This document shows positions 1 to 11,355 of a stretch of DNA of 64,000 nt, piece after piece. Both the position numbers and the translations under genes were made by a program. The stretch's first letter is position 1. The number at the start of each line of letters is the position of its first letter. The stretch spans positions 7,286,336-7,350,335 of the forward strand of contig CM024174.1 in assembly GCA_013433145.1 (NCBI GenBank). Direction: 5' to 3'. A model generated the notes under the pieces. That model had not been told where the DNA came from. It saw only the letters and a program-made list of their open reading frames with translations, and ran no database searches. Origin of the DNA: Ascaris suum (lineage: Eukaryota > Nematoda > Chromadorea > Rhabditida > Ascarididae).

Positions 1-29
1 TCTTGCTTGATGAACCACCAGCAAACATT

Positions 30-480
30 GGAACCATGAGCCATCAAAATATGTCCTGTTGCAGTATATTCGGAATGCTTCCAAAATTGATTCCTGCTTT
101 CTCAGTTTTCTGAACCTTTGAATTCAAATGGACGGGTCCCTCTCTCAATCGTAGAGCACAGTTAATGACGTCCAACAGGGTAGCATATTAGGTTCCGCGT
201 TATTCCTAATATATGAACATGATGACGAATGGCTTGAGCAGTACCTGTGAATCTTCGACAGCGGTTTGAAGATTTCTAGATCGATCGGTGATCCCCTCTA
301 AGATTTTAGAATGCTCCAGTGTAATTTGCATCGTCTCATCGCATTACATCATGCTTGATATTTAAGTAATAACGGCGAGAAATGTCACTTTTTAAATATT
401 GGCTTACCGCTACGGACCTGCCAATATGCCCTTCTACTGTGATCACGGGGTTGCTATCCGTACATTTTTCTTACATCCAC
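30..480 (+). mobile_element. Decayed LINE (Jockey/CR1-like) reverse transcriptase fragment
   Basis: One reading frame (codons starting at positions equal to 2 modulo 3) carries the order of blocks typical of non-LTR retrotransposon reverse transcriptase. A QQGSILGSALFLIYEHDD block near 170-223 corresponds to the usual GVPQGSVLGPLLF.LYINDL motif. Then comes IFDSGLKISRSIGDP at 251-295, where an intact element would have the catalytic FADD box. Then LQCNLHRLIAL at about 314-346 and NNGEKCHFLNI at 370-402, matching the conserved LQ.DL.RL..W and N..KC....I region. The frame has stop codons at several places and the catalytic aspartate pair is lost, so the copy is inactive. Its 5' part lies outside the window; the 3' limit is unclear and weak similarity may run to about 700. 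The clade call (Jockey/CR1) is inference. Confidence 0.75.
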
Positions 481-1804
481 ACTAATTGTTCGCACTGGAC
501 CGACCATATGCTGTTGTTATTTCGCAAAGCGAAGTGAACTGCAACACTGCTGACTGGACAAGGTTCCACGCTATTCCTGGAAGAAATACATTTCAAGAGC
601 CTTCTACTGCACATCGAAATTTCGTTTTGTTTTTCCCGAACCAAAAACGTCACTCAGTGTGGCGGAGAAACGCCACAAAATGTATAGGCGGCAGCAATGG
701 GGGTGGGGGTCGCGGGCTTTGCAATTATACAAAAAAGGCGACTAAGACACCACACCGAGAGTTAAATACACTTAAAAAGAATGACAGCAATGGCAGGAGA
801 CATAGAATCCTCTCACAACAAAGTGCGGATTCTGCGTTCCCTCTACCACAAAATCTTCAGCGAATCTTTGCATTCATTTCGCTGGAATTTTATTTTGTCT
901 CGTTTGCCGATTGACGCGATAGTCGGCCACTAACATTTTTCAAGAGCGTTCAGGTCAGAATCAACGCCTCCCATTGGCTGCCGATTGAAGAGAACTTTCA
1001 TTGTGTTACCATCTCTAGGATCAGATTCTTGACTGTAGAAGCTGATTTACTTGAATGTCCGTGATTTGGGAAGTGATTGCTCCAGAAAAAGTAGGCCATA
1101 ATTAGATACCGCTTGTTATTTTCATACTGCGAACGGACAAATAATGAACTGATTTCTTCTCGTGACATGTTTCAAGTCAACTCGGAGAGTGTATTGACCG
1201 CTCACACTTTTTGTTAGTTCTTCCCTTCTGGGATGTTGATTGTATTTTTTGAAGGTGTGAAGATGGTCAACAATTTTGAATGTATGATAGGATAGTTTGT
1301 CCCCAAAGGTTTGTGAACAAACAATAGAAGTGAAGAAAAAAAACACGAAAAATATGATTAGTGTTAAAAATTAGGCCTACGTCCCTGTTGTTGATCGATG
1401 TCGCCTGAGCTGCCGCACGGTTTCCGCAGTCTGCCTTCGTCAGTTCTGTGTTGACGCCTGGCGTCCCTGATCCACCGTCGAGTTGTCTCTTTGTCCACTG
1501 GCGTCGATCCAACCACGATCACCGCTGGCGTCGACGTTCCCGATCAATGAGCTCCTTTTAACTGCGACCAGCCTGGTTGTCGCGCCGTGCCAAATATTGA
1601 CGCTTTTCGCTCGTCAATGGTCACCTTGGCTTGCCTCTGCCAGTTACGCAAGAATATACATTTGCGCTGAGGTGGTTCGTCTTTTTAATACCACTATCAG
1701 ATTTTGCTGTACAACGACCCGTGTGCACCTAGCCACTGCTTTTTGAACCACACCTCAAACTCGGGTAATTGAACCTTTATTATCGCATATAGACAATAAA
1801 AAAC

Positions 1805-2185
1805 GTGACGAAGAACACTTAATTATCAGAGACGTATATGATGACGATAGATTAACGCATGGCTAAGAAAACTCACGTATAATTATGGGAGATTGCATGA
1901 TATTCTAATAGATTATAGCTCGATTAAACAATTCGCATACATGTCCGATATGTACATAGCACAACAGTGCTTAGATTAAAACGTGACAAAGAAAGCTCAT
2001 ACGTAATTGTCGGGGATGTCCGTGATATTCTAATACATTCTAACCCGAAGAAACAACTCGCATATTTATCAGACACTTTCATAGCACAACCCTACAGTAT
2101 GACAGGGAACACATCACACGCATATATTATCAGACACGGTCATAGCACAACACTACAATATGACAATGAACACATCAGACACATA
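1805..2185 (+). repeat. Degenerate tandem repeat, about 120 bp unit with 60 bp sub-repeat
   Basis: Related blocks recur in tandem. GTGATATTCTAATACATTCT-like and TGATATTCTAATAGATTA-like segments sit near 1900 and 2020, and ACGTGACAAAGAAAG recurs as ACGTGACGAAGAAC at about 1804 and 1980. The last part holds two copies of a roughly 60 bp sub-unit (about 2059-2119 and 2120-2181), each containing CATAGCACAAC, a TACA(G/A)TATGACA segment and GAACACATCA. Copies differ by many substitutions, so the repeat is old. One frame through the second copy is open for 127 codons, but no family is recognised and the periodicity explains the openness. Confidence 0.6.
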
Positions 2186-2989
2186 AAAGTGAAAAAACAT
2201 TGGAGTCGCAACACCGGTCCAAATTTAATATTCAACTATTGCCGAAACTTTGGGTTTGCTTATATAGCCTTCTTGTTGACACGTTCTGATGGCTGCCCCG
2301 CCTCTTCCTTGTGTCTTTGTTTGACTCCAAAAGGGTTGCTTTTCCGCTAATTTGAGGCGTATGACTTTTATGATGTGTTTATAGCGGCTTTGTGTCTTTA
2401 TGCGGTTTGGAGACAAAGGCCTCTTTGTGCCACTGGTACCGCTCGCTCATGCATTTTTGTGCACATCATATTTGAGTGCCTGTCAACAACTTCACCCCCT
2501 TGTTTGCTAATTTTCTCACTACTTCTGCAAAAACTAATCCTGCAGCTTTATTCGACTTTCACTTGTTTTATTTCTTCGCGCAGCTGCGACAGAGAGAAAA
2601 AAAAAATGAAAATATTCATACATATACATTTGCACGCAAATGCACGGATACGAACAACCATGATTTTGGTTCCGACGATGTGGAAACACGCGTTTGGCTA
2701 CGTTCATATGACTTGCTGGCGGTTCTTTACGGTAAGCAGCCCCAGTGGGAATTCGTGGCCCACTTCCTGCATCCTGATTGCTCATGAGGAAAAGTTTGAA
2801 GACTTGGGACTTTCTTACATCACAACGCCCAGACCCATGCTCTGCGAATCCGAAATATCAAGGAAAAACTGGACATCAAACTGTTCACCCCAGGAAAATT
2901 TGGAAAAACGTACAGGGTGGAGTCAGAAAATTTCTCTGTACAAATTTCCCTATAAGGAGTACTTGTTTCGAGGGGATGTCAGAACTAAT

Positions 2990-3181
2990 CTTACAGCTTC
3001 CTGTGAAGCACGACGGGGCTCAAGGTCGGTGTTTTGGAACTCAGCGCTAAGGCTGCGCACGTTTAGCATCTGTAGTTTGCAGCTCTACTGCCAAGTTCCT
3101 AAGCGTAGAATTAATACTTAAGGCCACTCCTATTCACATCCTTATCTCCTTTCGGAGCACTGCTTCACAGGAAGCTGTAAG
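2990..3181. repeat. Perfect 21 bp inverted repeat, 150 bp loop
   Basis: The arm at 2990-3010 (starts CTTACAGCTTCCTGTG, ends AAGCA) is repeated as its exact reverse complement at 3161-3181. Flanking bases pair only partly. It could be a small fold-back, the termini of a tiny non-autonomous element, or a local inverted duplication. No target-site duplication was seen. Confidence 0.8.
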
Positions 3182-3189
3182 AAGATCAT

Positions 3190-5600
3190 CCAGTCCGCCA
3201 ACTTTCATAAGCTTAGCAATAACAGCTCCAGTACTGAATCTATCGGGCAGGAAGAGGAATGTGGAGGAACATATAAAAATATGAATATAGCACGCGGAAT
3301 AAATGCGCACATAACCAAAATGCATTTCCACGATGTGAAATGTGGTCCACGAGGCATCGACGCTTTAACTGAGTTATCGAAGGTTTACAAAGCATGCTGC
3401 GGTGAAGGAGCAGAGACGTCGACATCATGCGTTTCGACACTGTTCATTTCCTGCAAAAAGACCTCAACTCGTCACACGCCTGACTGAAGATTTGCAACGT
3501 CAAGATTTCCCGTCACTCTCCCAATAAATTGTTGGGAAGAGAAATATATATGGGTAACGCTGGTGCACAACCTCACCAAGACCGTTTGCACCGAATTTAG
3601 TCCAACAGCAGCCAATTCTGCACATGCAGTGAATGGCGACATAGCACATCGTGACCTGCGAGGAACGAAAGTCGTTTGCTCGAAGCTCAGTAAACGAGAT
3701 TTTCATTTACCGCTTTGAATAAGATGAGAACAAAATGCTTTTAGGAGGAGCATATATTGTGATTAAGAAGGATAAAACTCCGTCGTATAAACGATATGTT
3801 GGGGAGCAGTCAATCGATTAACAACTTCAAATCGTGGAGGAAATTTCAAAGGCTCAGACCAGTTGAGAGTGCTGGTAGGTATTGAGGTGACTCACAAGCA
3901 GGTGGCAGTGAATGAGGCAACTAGCGAGCTGAATGTATGAATTAAGGTCAGTTGGCAACTAGTGCATTCGCAGAGTATAAAGTCGTTGCCGTGACGCAAA
4001 GTGAGTTGGAGGCTATTGAAAGTGGGTTATCGAATCTTGCGTAGTCGTAGGTTTCTAGAAGTGCAATTGTGTGGGTATTAGGAGATATGTGGTTTTGTGG
4101 AACCAATGAGGGCTTACAGCGCACTTTTCCAGCTAAACGAAAAAAAGAGGCTAGGAAAGCAGTTCTGTGAAAATCCCTTGAATAATAAAAGCTCTAGACG
4201 ATGAAAAAGCCCTGAGTCCCTTGTGAAAAAAGTTTTTTGATTGACACAAACTTTAACGATCCCCTAGTCGATAGTGGGGAGGATATGACGAAGCACTTTT
4301 GAAGAAATATAGGAAGAAAATCAATGAAAAAAAACTAGTGTTCAAAATGTGAGAAACTTTCCTCAAAAAATCAGTGAAATCAGTGAAAAAAAAAGCAACA
4401 AACTTTTGCATGAAATGTTGCTAGCACTGAATCTCTAATCATTCCTAGCTAATCACATAATGCGGGTGATAAAAGAAGGTGGTTGCTGCTGACACTTATT
4501 GAATGAGCTGCAAAAAGCGTCAAATAAAACGAGAGACGAAGAGACAAGTTTCGCAAGTTTCGCAGCTGTACTCGGATAATCTATATTTGAGAAACATCAT
4601 TTCGCTAAGCTAGATATCGATAAGGATGTAGCACCAACCTCGAGGACATGATTATTTGTCAATTTGATTTGTAAGGAAATTCTGCTCTTCCTCTCTCGTG
4701 TAGAGGAGCGATTACTGCAGGGTAAAGCCCTCGAAGAGAGTTTTCATAAAGGAGAGCCAGCAACCTTTCAAGAGATGGCAACCTCATCGAAACTAATCAT
4801 GCCATTGAACCAATGCAAAAAATTTACTTTGCTAGAAAAGTTTCGTATTTGTTGATAAATTTTGTTTTTGCTCTTTTTTTCGTAAATTTCCAGTACGCCA
4901 TGTCACACCTTCCTAAGCCGTCCATATCAATATTTCCCGTTCGTTGTCTGGTTGTTCACTTCTTGTAACGACTATGACACCATACGTATGAAGTTTTGAC
5001 CACATAAGCCCTTCAAGATGATTATTGAGCACGCTCTCTTCGCCAAACAATGATGCACCCTCCGTTTTGTTAAATAATTGGAATTAACCTCTTCCTGTGG
5101 AACCGAAAGTCGATGTGAGATGATGTGTGCCATAACAGTGATAACACTGATGCAGAAGAAGCCAACTGAAAATTTGTGGCGTTTTCCAAATTCTGACGAA
5201 ATTCGGCCCTTGTGAAACAATGGAGTTATTAGTGGATGCACGGCCGCCCACTCTCAGTATATGAGTTGTCAAGTCTATCAACCACTCCATCGTGGGATCA
5301 TTTCATCACCTCTATGCAAATAACTGTCAAAAAATACTAGTTCTTAAAAATACGAATTCCCCCTCATGAAGAAACGATTAGTGAGGGTGCCTGACTGTAC
5401 TGATCGTAGTGCTCTTGCATAAAGAACACCGACCGATGAAACGACACTTCGGATAAATCGTCACCGCGCAATGCAGTTATGTTAGTTGTTGGCACACGAA
5501 AAATGGAAGTTGACACGTTGCGAAATACGTCACTCTCCGTCGTTGTTATAAAACACGCAAAAAGAAGCATTCAGCGATTTTCTTGAATGTTTGTTTCTCT
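3190..5600. other. No supported gene; AT-rich intergenic or intronic DNA
   Basis: Only short, poorly bounded open frames occur here. One good-looking acceptor (polypyrimidine run then AAATTTCCAG at about 4902) is followed by 24 open codons, too little to call. Purine-rich A runs near 4140 and 4390 are simple-sequence noise. No RNA gene was seen. Confidence 0.5.
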
Positions 5601-5604
5601 TCAG

Positions 5605-5760
5605 ACAGCAAAGATCAGAGTCACAGCCGCACAAGCACCAAGTACACATGAGCATGAAATGGTTTATTTTTTAATTCGGTCGGCATGCACATTAAACCGG
5701 TCGACGTGTTTCTCGGCTAACAGAGAAAGTAGGCTTGGAGTCCTGAAGAGTTCAGATTAA
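5605..5760 (+). CDS. Candidate terminal exon, unknown protein
   Basis: A strong worm-type acceptor (TTTGTTTCTCTTCAG) ends at 5604. An open phase-0 frame of 51 residues and a TAA stop follow directly. The peptide begins TAKIRVTAAQAPSTHEH and has two cysteines. It is not recognised. No upstream donor was assigned, so the gene it belongs to is unknown. Acceptor plus open frame alone can occur by chance, so the call is tentative. Confidence 0.33.
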   Translation, partial: TAKIRVTAAQAPSTHEHEMVYFLIRSACTLNRSTCFSANRESRLGVLKSSD

Positions 5761-6600
5761 AACTCGATATCACAGAAAGCATTATTTCAAAGCCTGGCCG
5801 TTCCCTACAAGACAGTCTCCCAGCCCAGACCCTTCCCCCTGTAGTTAAAGAAGTCTTAAGAGAATTCCGTCCGGATGATTAAATATCTCCCATTCACGAC
5901 CATTAGGCAGATAAAGGTGACGAGACATAAAGTTATGTTGTTGTTGCATTTATGTTTGCTATCGACCAACACTGTTCCTAAGGTGACAATGCGATAGCAG
6001 ATGCGCCGTTATTGAGAAAAGAATTGAGGCAGCATACCTATTACTGCTGTAATGAAAAGCACGTGGCTAGTAGCACTTCCGTTCGACTTTCTGCAAAGCA
6101 CACTACTTGAAGAACATAGATTCAAACAACACGGAGCGGGAAACGACCGGAGCGAGCACGACTTTCAGCCTTTTTGCCGACCACGAAAAATTGCAAAGGA
6201 ATCCAAAAAGACTTCAGCTTTCATATGTGATAACTTCACCTAGTATTTCATTCCAAGTTTTATAGTCGGCACTCTGCAAGCTTAATGCATTTTCGATATA
6301 GAGCTCTTTCTACGCCTTCCAAGATGCATCAAAATACCTTTGTTTGCGTTAAAAGTAAAAAGTAAGCAAATGAAGTTGCTCGTCGGCCTTAGGTCTCAAA
6401 CTGCTTGCAAGGGGTGGCTGTACCACAGGCGGTTATCGGTAGTGAGGTTGTTTTCTTCGCCCCATCCTACTACATTCGGTATTGAGAGCTAGAGAACTTT
6501 TCAGGCTTTAGCCTACTACAATAAGGATTTTCAAACAATAGAACGCCCATTATGGCAGCTTATGGAACGCGATTATTCCAGAAACTCTTCCAGTTAACCT

Positions 6601-6861
6601 TCACAAAATATAATTGGCCTTATTGCTCATGTAAGCCTGATAGATATCGATGCCGAATTTCTGTTCTGCTTTGTGAACCGGTGGGATTTTAAGTGCGTTG
6701 TGGAGGAGCGTAAGGATGGGAAACTCAAATGCTTTCATCGCCTCCTGCGCTCGAAGTGCTGCGGCTCTCCTCCACATGACCACAAGCCACTGATTCTTCC
6801 AATCTTCCTCTTCATTCCTGTTCATCTTCGCGCCTTCCGAAGAAATTTCGACTCTTACCAT
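6601..6861 (-). CDS. Candidate small protein or exon, 86 residues, unknown
   Basis: The frame starts at an ATG directly after an in-frame TGA and runs to a TGA at 6601. The product is basic and helical-looking, with NRNEEEDWKNQW near the N-terminus, WRRAAALRAQEAMKAF in the middle and AEQKFGIDIYQAYMSN near the end. Codon composition (purine-rich first positions) favours this strand over the equally open plus-strand frame. A donor-like GGTAAGAG lies at the ATG itself, so part of the segment could be intron. No homologue is recognised. Confidence 0.25.
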   Translation of the reverse strand: MVRVEISSEGAKMNRNEEEDWKNQWLVVMWRRAAALRAQEAMKAFEFPILTLLHNALKIPPVHKAEQKFGIDIYQAYMSNKANYIL

Positions 6862-7032
6862 TCAGGCACCCCCAGACTGTGATCAGTTCAGGGCCAAGAC
6901 CAGGGCTTCGCTTTATATGTGTCCTCAGAGTTCGCTGAGATCCCTCAAGCGTCTCATGCCTCAGTCTACTTAATCATATCAGGGAATACTCGACTTTTGC
7001 AGACCAGTCATCGTCTTCTTTAATCATTTTAG

Positions 7033-7137
7033 AAAGCAATTAATAGGATGCAATGCACTACCTCGGAGGCATCGAGACTTCTAGAGGTCATGGAAAAAGC
7101 TGTGGAGAATTTTCAAACCCGGTCGTTGCGGAAAGAA
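7033..7137 (+). CDS. Candidate internal exon, 35 codons, unknown protein
   Basis: The exon is bounded by TAATCATTTTAG before 7033 and a GTAAGC donor after 7137, and is open in phase 0 at both ends. The peptide begins KAINRMQCTTSEASRLLEVM and continues with an alpha-helical, charged stretch ending SLRKE. Both boundaries are good nematode matches and the length is exactly 105 bp. Possible partner exons lie downstream on the same strand (about 7840-8390), but no phase-proved chain was built. Function unknown. Confidence 0.4.
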
Positions 7138-7831
7138 GTAAGCTTCTGTAAATAAGCAGCCGTGTTGGAAAGCCAAATGCCTAATCTGCCTACATGGAAT
7201 AAGACGCAAGGGATTAATGTTCGAAATCTGAGGATTTCCGCCGAACGGTGATTTTCACCGTTCTCTTTTGATGCACACCTGTGGAGCTTGTGTAATGCTG
7301 AAATGTGAGACTACCAGATGGGCCATTCATGTGAAAGACGGCGAAATATTTTGGGAAAGAAAATTTCGGTTCGCCAAAAAAGCCACTTTCCGGACTTGCC
7401 GATTCTTTTCAAAAATTGAATGTTTGCAGAAATCTCGACAAGAATCTAGCAAAATCATCGTGTATTGACCCTTTTTAAATGTTTAGTCAATAGAACAAAT
7501 TGTCGACGTACTGTATAAAATTTCGGGAATCAGAACAACTGCATGAGCAAAATTACGGCTTCTCATGGAAGCAGTTGTGCTCGGGCAGTTAATTCCAACG
7601 AAACTGGTTGCTTATCGAGGGAATGCTCTTATGCAGGTATGTATAGAAGACTCGTTCTGAAAGCATCCTAGCAGAAGACTGAAAGAAACAACGAAAAATT
7701 GACTTGCTGTGCAAAGGAGACACAAGACTCATAAGCAGCTAAAAGCTGGCCAAGAAAACGGGCTTATTGAGACAGAGTTCCCACCGATGCTGGAAAGATT
7801 TTCCTGATGCCAACCATATTTTACTAGGCTC

Positions 7832-8390
7832 CCGGTAAGAGCATCCATGGGTGACAAAATTCCAAAAAGAGAATTTAACTGTTTATGAGGTTATGAGGAT
7901 TCACAAAAAAACACCTAAAAATAGTTCTATATTAGAAAAGGATTACATGCAGGAAATCAGCAAGCAGACTCGTCTGGGAAAGTTGCACCTGATCCATAGT
8001 GAGGAAAGTCCTTTCCGGGATGTGCAATCTCAAGAATTACGACCTGTGGAGAGTTGAGGATGTAGTGCGTATAGCGTAAAGAAGCTGGTGAGGTTTTCTT
8101 CTCCTATTTCAGAAACTAATAACCGAAACGTTCCATCAAAGTTCGGTACCGACTTTTTTTTGAGAACGAGACTCGGTTTTCATGGAATGTCTCTGGTCTC
8201 CGTGATTGCCGGCTGCCTGTTAACACCGACCGACATATTTAAAACGAATGGACTTTCCCCGCTTGCAACCGAGTACTTCAGGCCGACGACCGGCATCCAT
8301 CTTTGCATCACAGCGGGTCTCTCAGTGAAGCGAAGGGAAGTTAAAAATTACATGCATGTCAAAGTTTTTCTCCACGAATACCATCGCTGA
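7832..8390 (+). CDS. Candidate coding region with terminal exon 8119-8390, unknown protein
   Basis: Two open stretches lie in line. The first (about 7832-8057) reads EHPWVTKFQKENLTVYEV and continues hydrophilic to a TGA. The second begins after an excellent acceptor (TTTTCTTCTCCTATTTCAG, ending at about 8118) and runs 90 codons to TGA at 8390, containing SKFGTDFFLRTRLGFHGM and SVIAGCLLTPTDIF. The two frames differ, so an intron or frameshift must lie between them. No family is recognised and the join is unresolved. Confidence 0.3.
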
Positions 8391-9685
8391 TACGAGACAC
8401 ACTGTGCTATAACATTTCAGTTCAAAAACAAGATGTGAAGAGCTTGCTGACTCTTAAATGCAACTCTTTTACATACGCGTATTTGGCAACGTTTCTACAC
8501 GATACGTCTGTTAAAAAAATCAACTTTTGTGGAAAACAGTGACGAATTCGTAATAGTGCAGTCGCGACACCGACGGAAACATATCAAATTTTGCTGGAGT
8601 GCGCGAGTATATTGTGACAGAAAATTCAGGCAGTAATGGCTCTTCAAACGAAAGAAAGGCACGGCACTGAAATATCTTATTACGAGAGTTCCGACTGTGT
8701 GGACGAGGCAGTTCAGGCTATTTTTATTTCATGGTAATATTTCGAAGATGTTCGCGCAGAGATGACATTTAATGACGCGATTTCGATGCATTTTCTATTT
8801 TTATTTACACTGGAAAATATTTCTCACATTTATATTCGTCATCATAAATTCCTTCGTTTCATTTATACCGCGTGCATTGTGTCAAATTTGATGGTTTTTT
8901 TTTCTTGTTGAGTGCATATAAAATTTCTTCTACAGTTCCTTTCCGCAACTGCTGTTTTCGTTCATTTGAATTGTTGTTTACGATAAATGGGCTACTGTTA
9001 ATAGCGCATATCTCATGTTTTTGAAATACCCTTCGCTTATCTATGAAATTACGCGTAGTTCGAGCAATCCACGCCCTACAACAGATTGCCTGGGTACAAC
9101 AGATTTTGCTGGCAAGGTCGCATAAGATAGGTTGTTCATCTGTCATGCGATCGCCCTTTTTCGTTTTTTTGCCCCATTTTGCGACTCTAAAACGGCTATT
9201 ATCTCTTCCTGTTGTATGCTGTGTTCAGCCGTTTTCTGGTTATTTCCGTTTCGGCTTCGCCGACTTCCTTGTCATTGTGGCTCGCGTTTCTTGCCTGAAG
9301 GCCCGCAATAATTGGAATTCGTGATAGTTTTCATTTAGATAAATAGGCACCTGTAGAATGTACAACGGTATTTCGAATGTGTCTGCAACCTACGCGGATT
9401 GCAATCCTTCCCATGGAAGAAGTTTGTGATTACAGAGTCGTGCCAGGTGGAGAAAACTGGGAGTGCCGACAGCGACAGTATGCAGGGATGAAAGGGTTCA
9501 TTGATGACGAGGTAGATTTTCAGCACGCGCCAAAATTCGATAAAAGTTAATGCAAAAGAAGCGACTGCCTTGTCCCAAAGGAAAGGAGCGTGCAAGGGAG
9601 GACTAAAGCGCATGGAGGTTTATTTCGAGGATTACAAAACGCATGGAGAAGAAACTGGCACCTTTCAGGGGAGGAAGATTCAGAA

Positions 9686-9904
9686 TTAGAACACCAGCTT
9701 CACGGATCCACACTTTGCGATATATGAAGTTTCACAACCTGCATCTTCATCAGATATCACGTACGGGTTGTCGCCAGCAAATCCGAAGACCTTGTCGAAT
9801 TTCTTATTTTTGATCCTATGCAACGGTCTGTGTTTCCTATCTTTTCAAGAGCCGTCGACAATATATCCTTCTTCAGCGGACCTGCTCCGAAAGCTCCTGC
9901 TCAT
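9686..9904 (-). pseudogene. Coding-like frame with one in-frame TGA, unknown
   Basis: An ATG at 9904 opens MSRSFRSRSAEEGYIVDGS, then a TGA codon at 9845-9847. The same frame continues as KDRKHRPLHRIKNKKFDKVF, then FAGDNPYVISDEDAGC and a cysteine-containing end, to TAA at 9686. An overlapping frame just upstream (about 9890-10010), containing HINGARGWNEVFLAM, also looks coding, so a frameshift is possible. It reads as a decayed gene, but could be two chance frames. No family is recognised. Confidence 0.25.
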
Positions 9905-10342
9905 CGGTGCCTATGGACGCAATTATTAACGTCATTGCAAGGAACACCTCATTCCACCCTCTGGCTCCATTGATGTGGAATGATCGTTCAGCCGTGTGAC
10001 TGGAGTGTTCGGTAACAGAAAGCAGAGAAGAATCCTGCATGCCGAGGCGTCAAGGCTACCACCTTTTCACGGACATCGGGTCAAAAGTGATTTATACTTT
10101 GGGCATGATCCCGTCGGGATGGATAGCTCATCAAAGTGGAAACTGATGAAAACGGTGGTTGAATCGAACTGATCGACGTGCTTCCGAGTAATGAGATATT
10201 GTACAGGTTCGCAGCAACGCTGTCCTAACGTTTAAGAGCTCCTGACCCCCGAGACAAAGGTGGAGGGTGGAGGAGAGGAAAAAATTGAAGTTAGCTCTTG
10301 CTCCGCCATTCATATTTCCTCGCGTGGTGTAACATATAGTGA

Positions 10343-10705
10343 TTATATTTTCTGATGATGGTTCATAACTAACTCTGTATATTTTAGAAGAACTTTGAAT
10401 GCGGCCTGTCCTCCATCAGCAAGCATCGTCGCCTTCCCGACGTATGGCTTCAGTGTATCTTCTCTTATCACATCTGAATAGAAATGTAGCTTTAGATTTC
10501 TTGACAGTTATTCCGACTTACTTTCACAGCTAGAATTGGTTACATTTCGAAGTAACGAGGATATGGTCTCCCCCTGTGCAGCCTTTGGTGTAGCTGCTTT
10601 AAAATAGTTACCGCAGTGATGATTCACTGCGAATGGGAGATGCTCCTCTCTTCCAGCACGGAATAATGGATTACCAACCCTTCTGCTGTTAGTAAGTTGT
10701 ACCGT
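10343..10705 (-). CDS. Two-exon 3' gene end with 48 bp intron, unknown protein
   Basis: Exon 10705-10522 is open for 61 codons plus one base and ends at a perfect donor (GAAA followed by GTAAGT). A 48 bp intron with acceptor TTTCTATTCAG leads to exon 10473-10343, which supplies the two missing bases and runs 42 codons to TAA. Phases agree exactly. The joined product of about 104 residues includes NSRRVGNPLFRAGREEHLPF, an NSS sequon beside a cysteine at the junction and DTLKPYVGKATMLADGGQAA. No ATG is present, so the 5' end lies in further upstream exons. Not recognised. This is one of the best-supported gene models here because boundary quality, intron size and phase all fit nematode rules. 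Confidence 0.55.
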
Positions 10706-10801
10706 CTAATTCACCAGTGAAATTAACATTTGTGACGAACGACTTTAGAGTTGAGCTCGCGGCTGTACCCAATCGGTATACTTCAACGCAAGGTACGAAA
10801 T

Positions 10802-10967
10802 GTGAGCGAATTCTCCCAAGATTAAATGTTTATTTCTATGCTCCATTCTGGAGCTGTTATTTGCGTCAAATGACAGGCTTGCGGGTGAGGGAGAGTTGGC
10901 GAATGAAAAGCTCTCTGAGGACGACTCACAAGAAGGACATCAGTGCGGACGAGGACGCTGAGTGGGG
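10802..10967 (+). CDS. Possible small secreted acidic peptide exon
   Basis: A frame open from about 10802 to a TGA near 10965 reads as a hydrophobic signal-like core (KIKCLFLCSILELLFASN), then an acidic tail with ELANEKLSEDDSQEG and a basic C-terminal end RGR. That is the plan of a small secreted peptide or peptide precursor. There is no ATG in frame, so an upstream exon would be needed. The overlapping 84-codon frame on the same strand is an alternative. Weakly supported. Confidence 0.2.
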
Positions 10968-11183
10968 GTGAAGAGGGCACCATGTGAACATTTTACGTCC
11001 AGCACATTGCAAGAAACCTCATATACGTGGAAGAATTGCTGCGTTAAATGGAGCAAACATATGCATTAAGCGTGAAAGATTGAATGAAACCCCAAAAGGT
11101 AAACATCGACAAGTCTCATCAAGAAATGATCTTGTATTTTAACCATAATTCATGAAACTCTAAGAGTGTTTCTGTGGACTTAC

Positions 11184-11355
11184 GGACAAGGAGCAATCCT
11201 TTATGGTTTTTCGTTGACGCTACTCGTTGAGAGGCACATGGATACCGCTCGTTGTAAAGGCTGACATGTGCGTTGCCGAAGCTCCAATCAACCTCAAACA
11301 TAAACTTATCATTCGACCGAACCTTTCGCTTTTCACCCACGTTTTCATATTTTAA
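11184..11355 (-). CDS. Candidate internal exon, 57 codons, unknown protein
   Basis: The acceptor GACAATTTTAG precedes 11355 and a perfect GTAAGT donor follows 11184. The frame is open throughout, starting in phase 0 and ending in phase 1. The peptide includes KVRSNDKFMFEVDWSFGNAH and YPCASQRVAST. It is not recognised. It lies upstream, in transcription order, of the two-exon model at 10343-10705 and could belong to the same gene, but the two are not joined by any visible exon chain. Confidence 0.4.

Noticed and set aside
1267..1512. GC-richer minus frame with 81 codons near 1.4 kb
   Set aside because: No boundaries or recognisable motif; possibly a repeat fragment, but unsupported.
8093..8118. 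25 nt GT...TTTCAG segment as an ultra-short intron
   Set aside because: The flanking frames do not join without an extra stop, so the acceptor is better used with a different, unseen donor.
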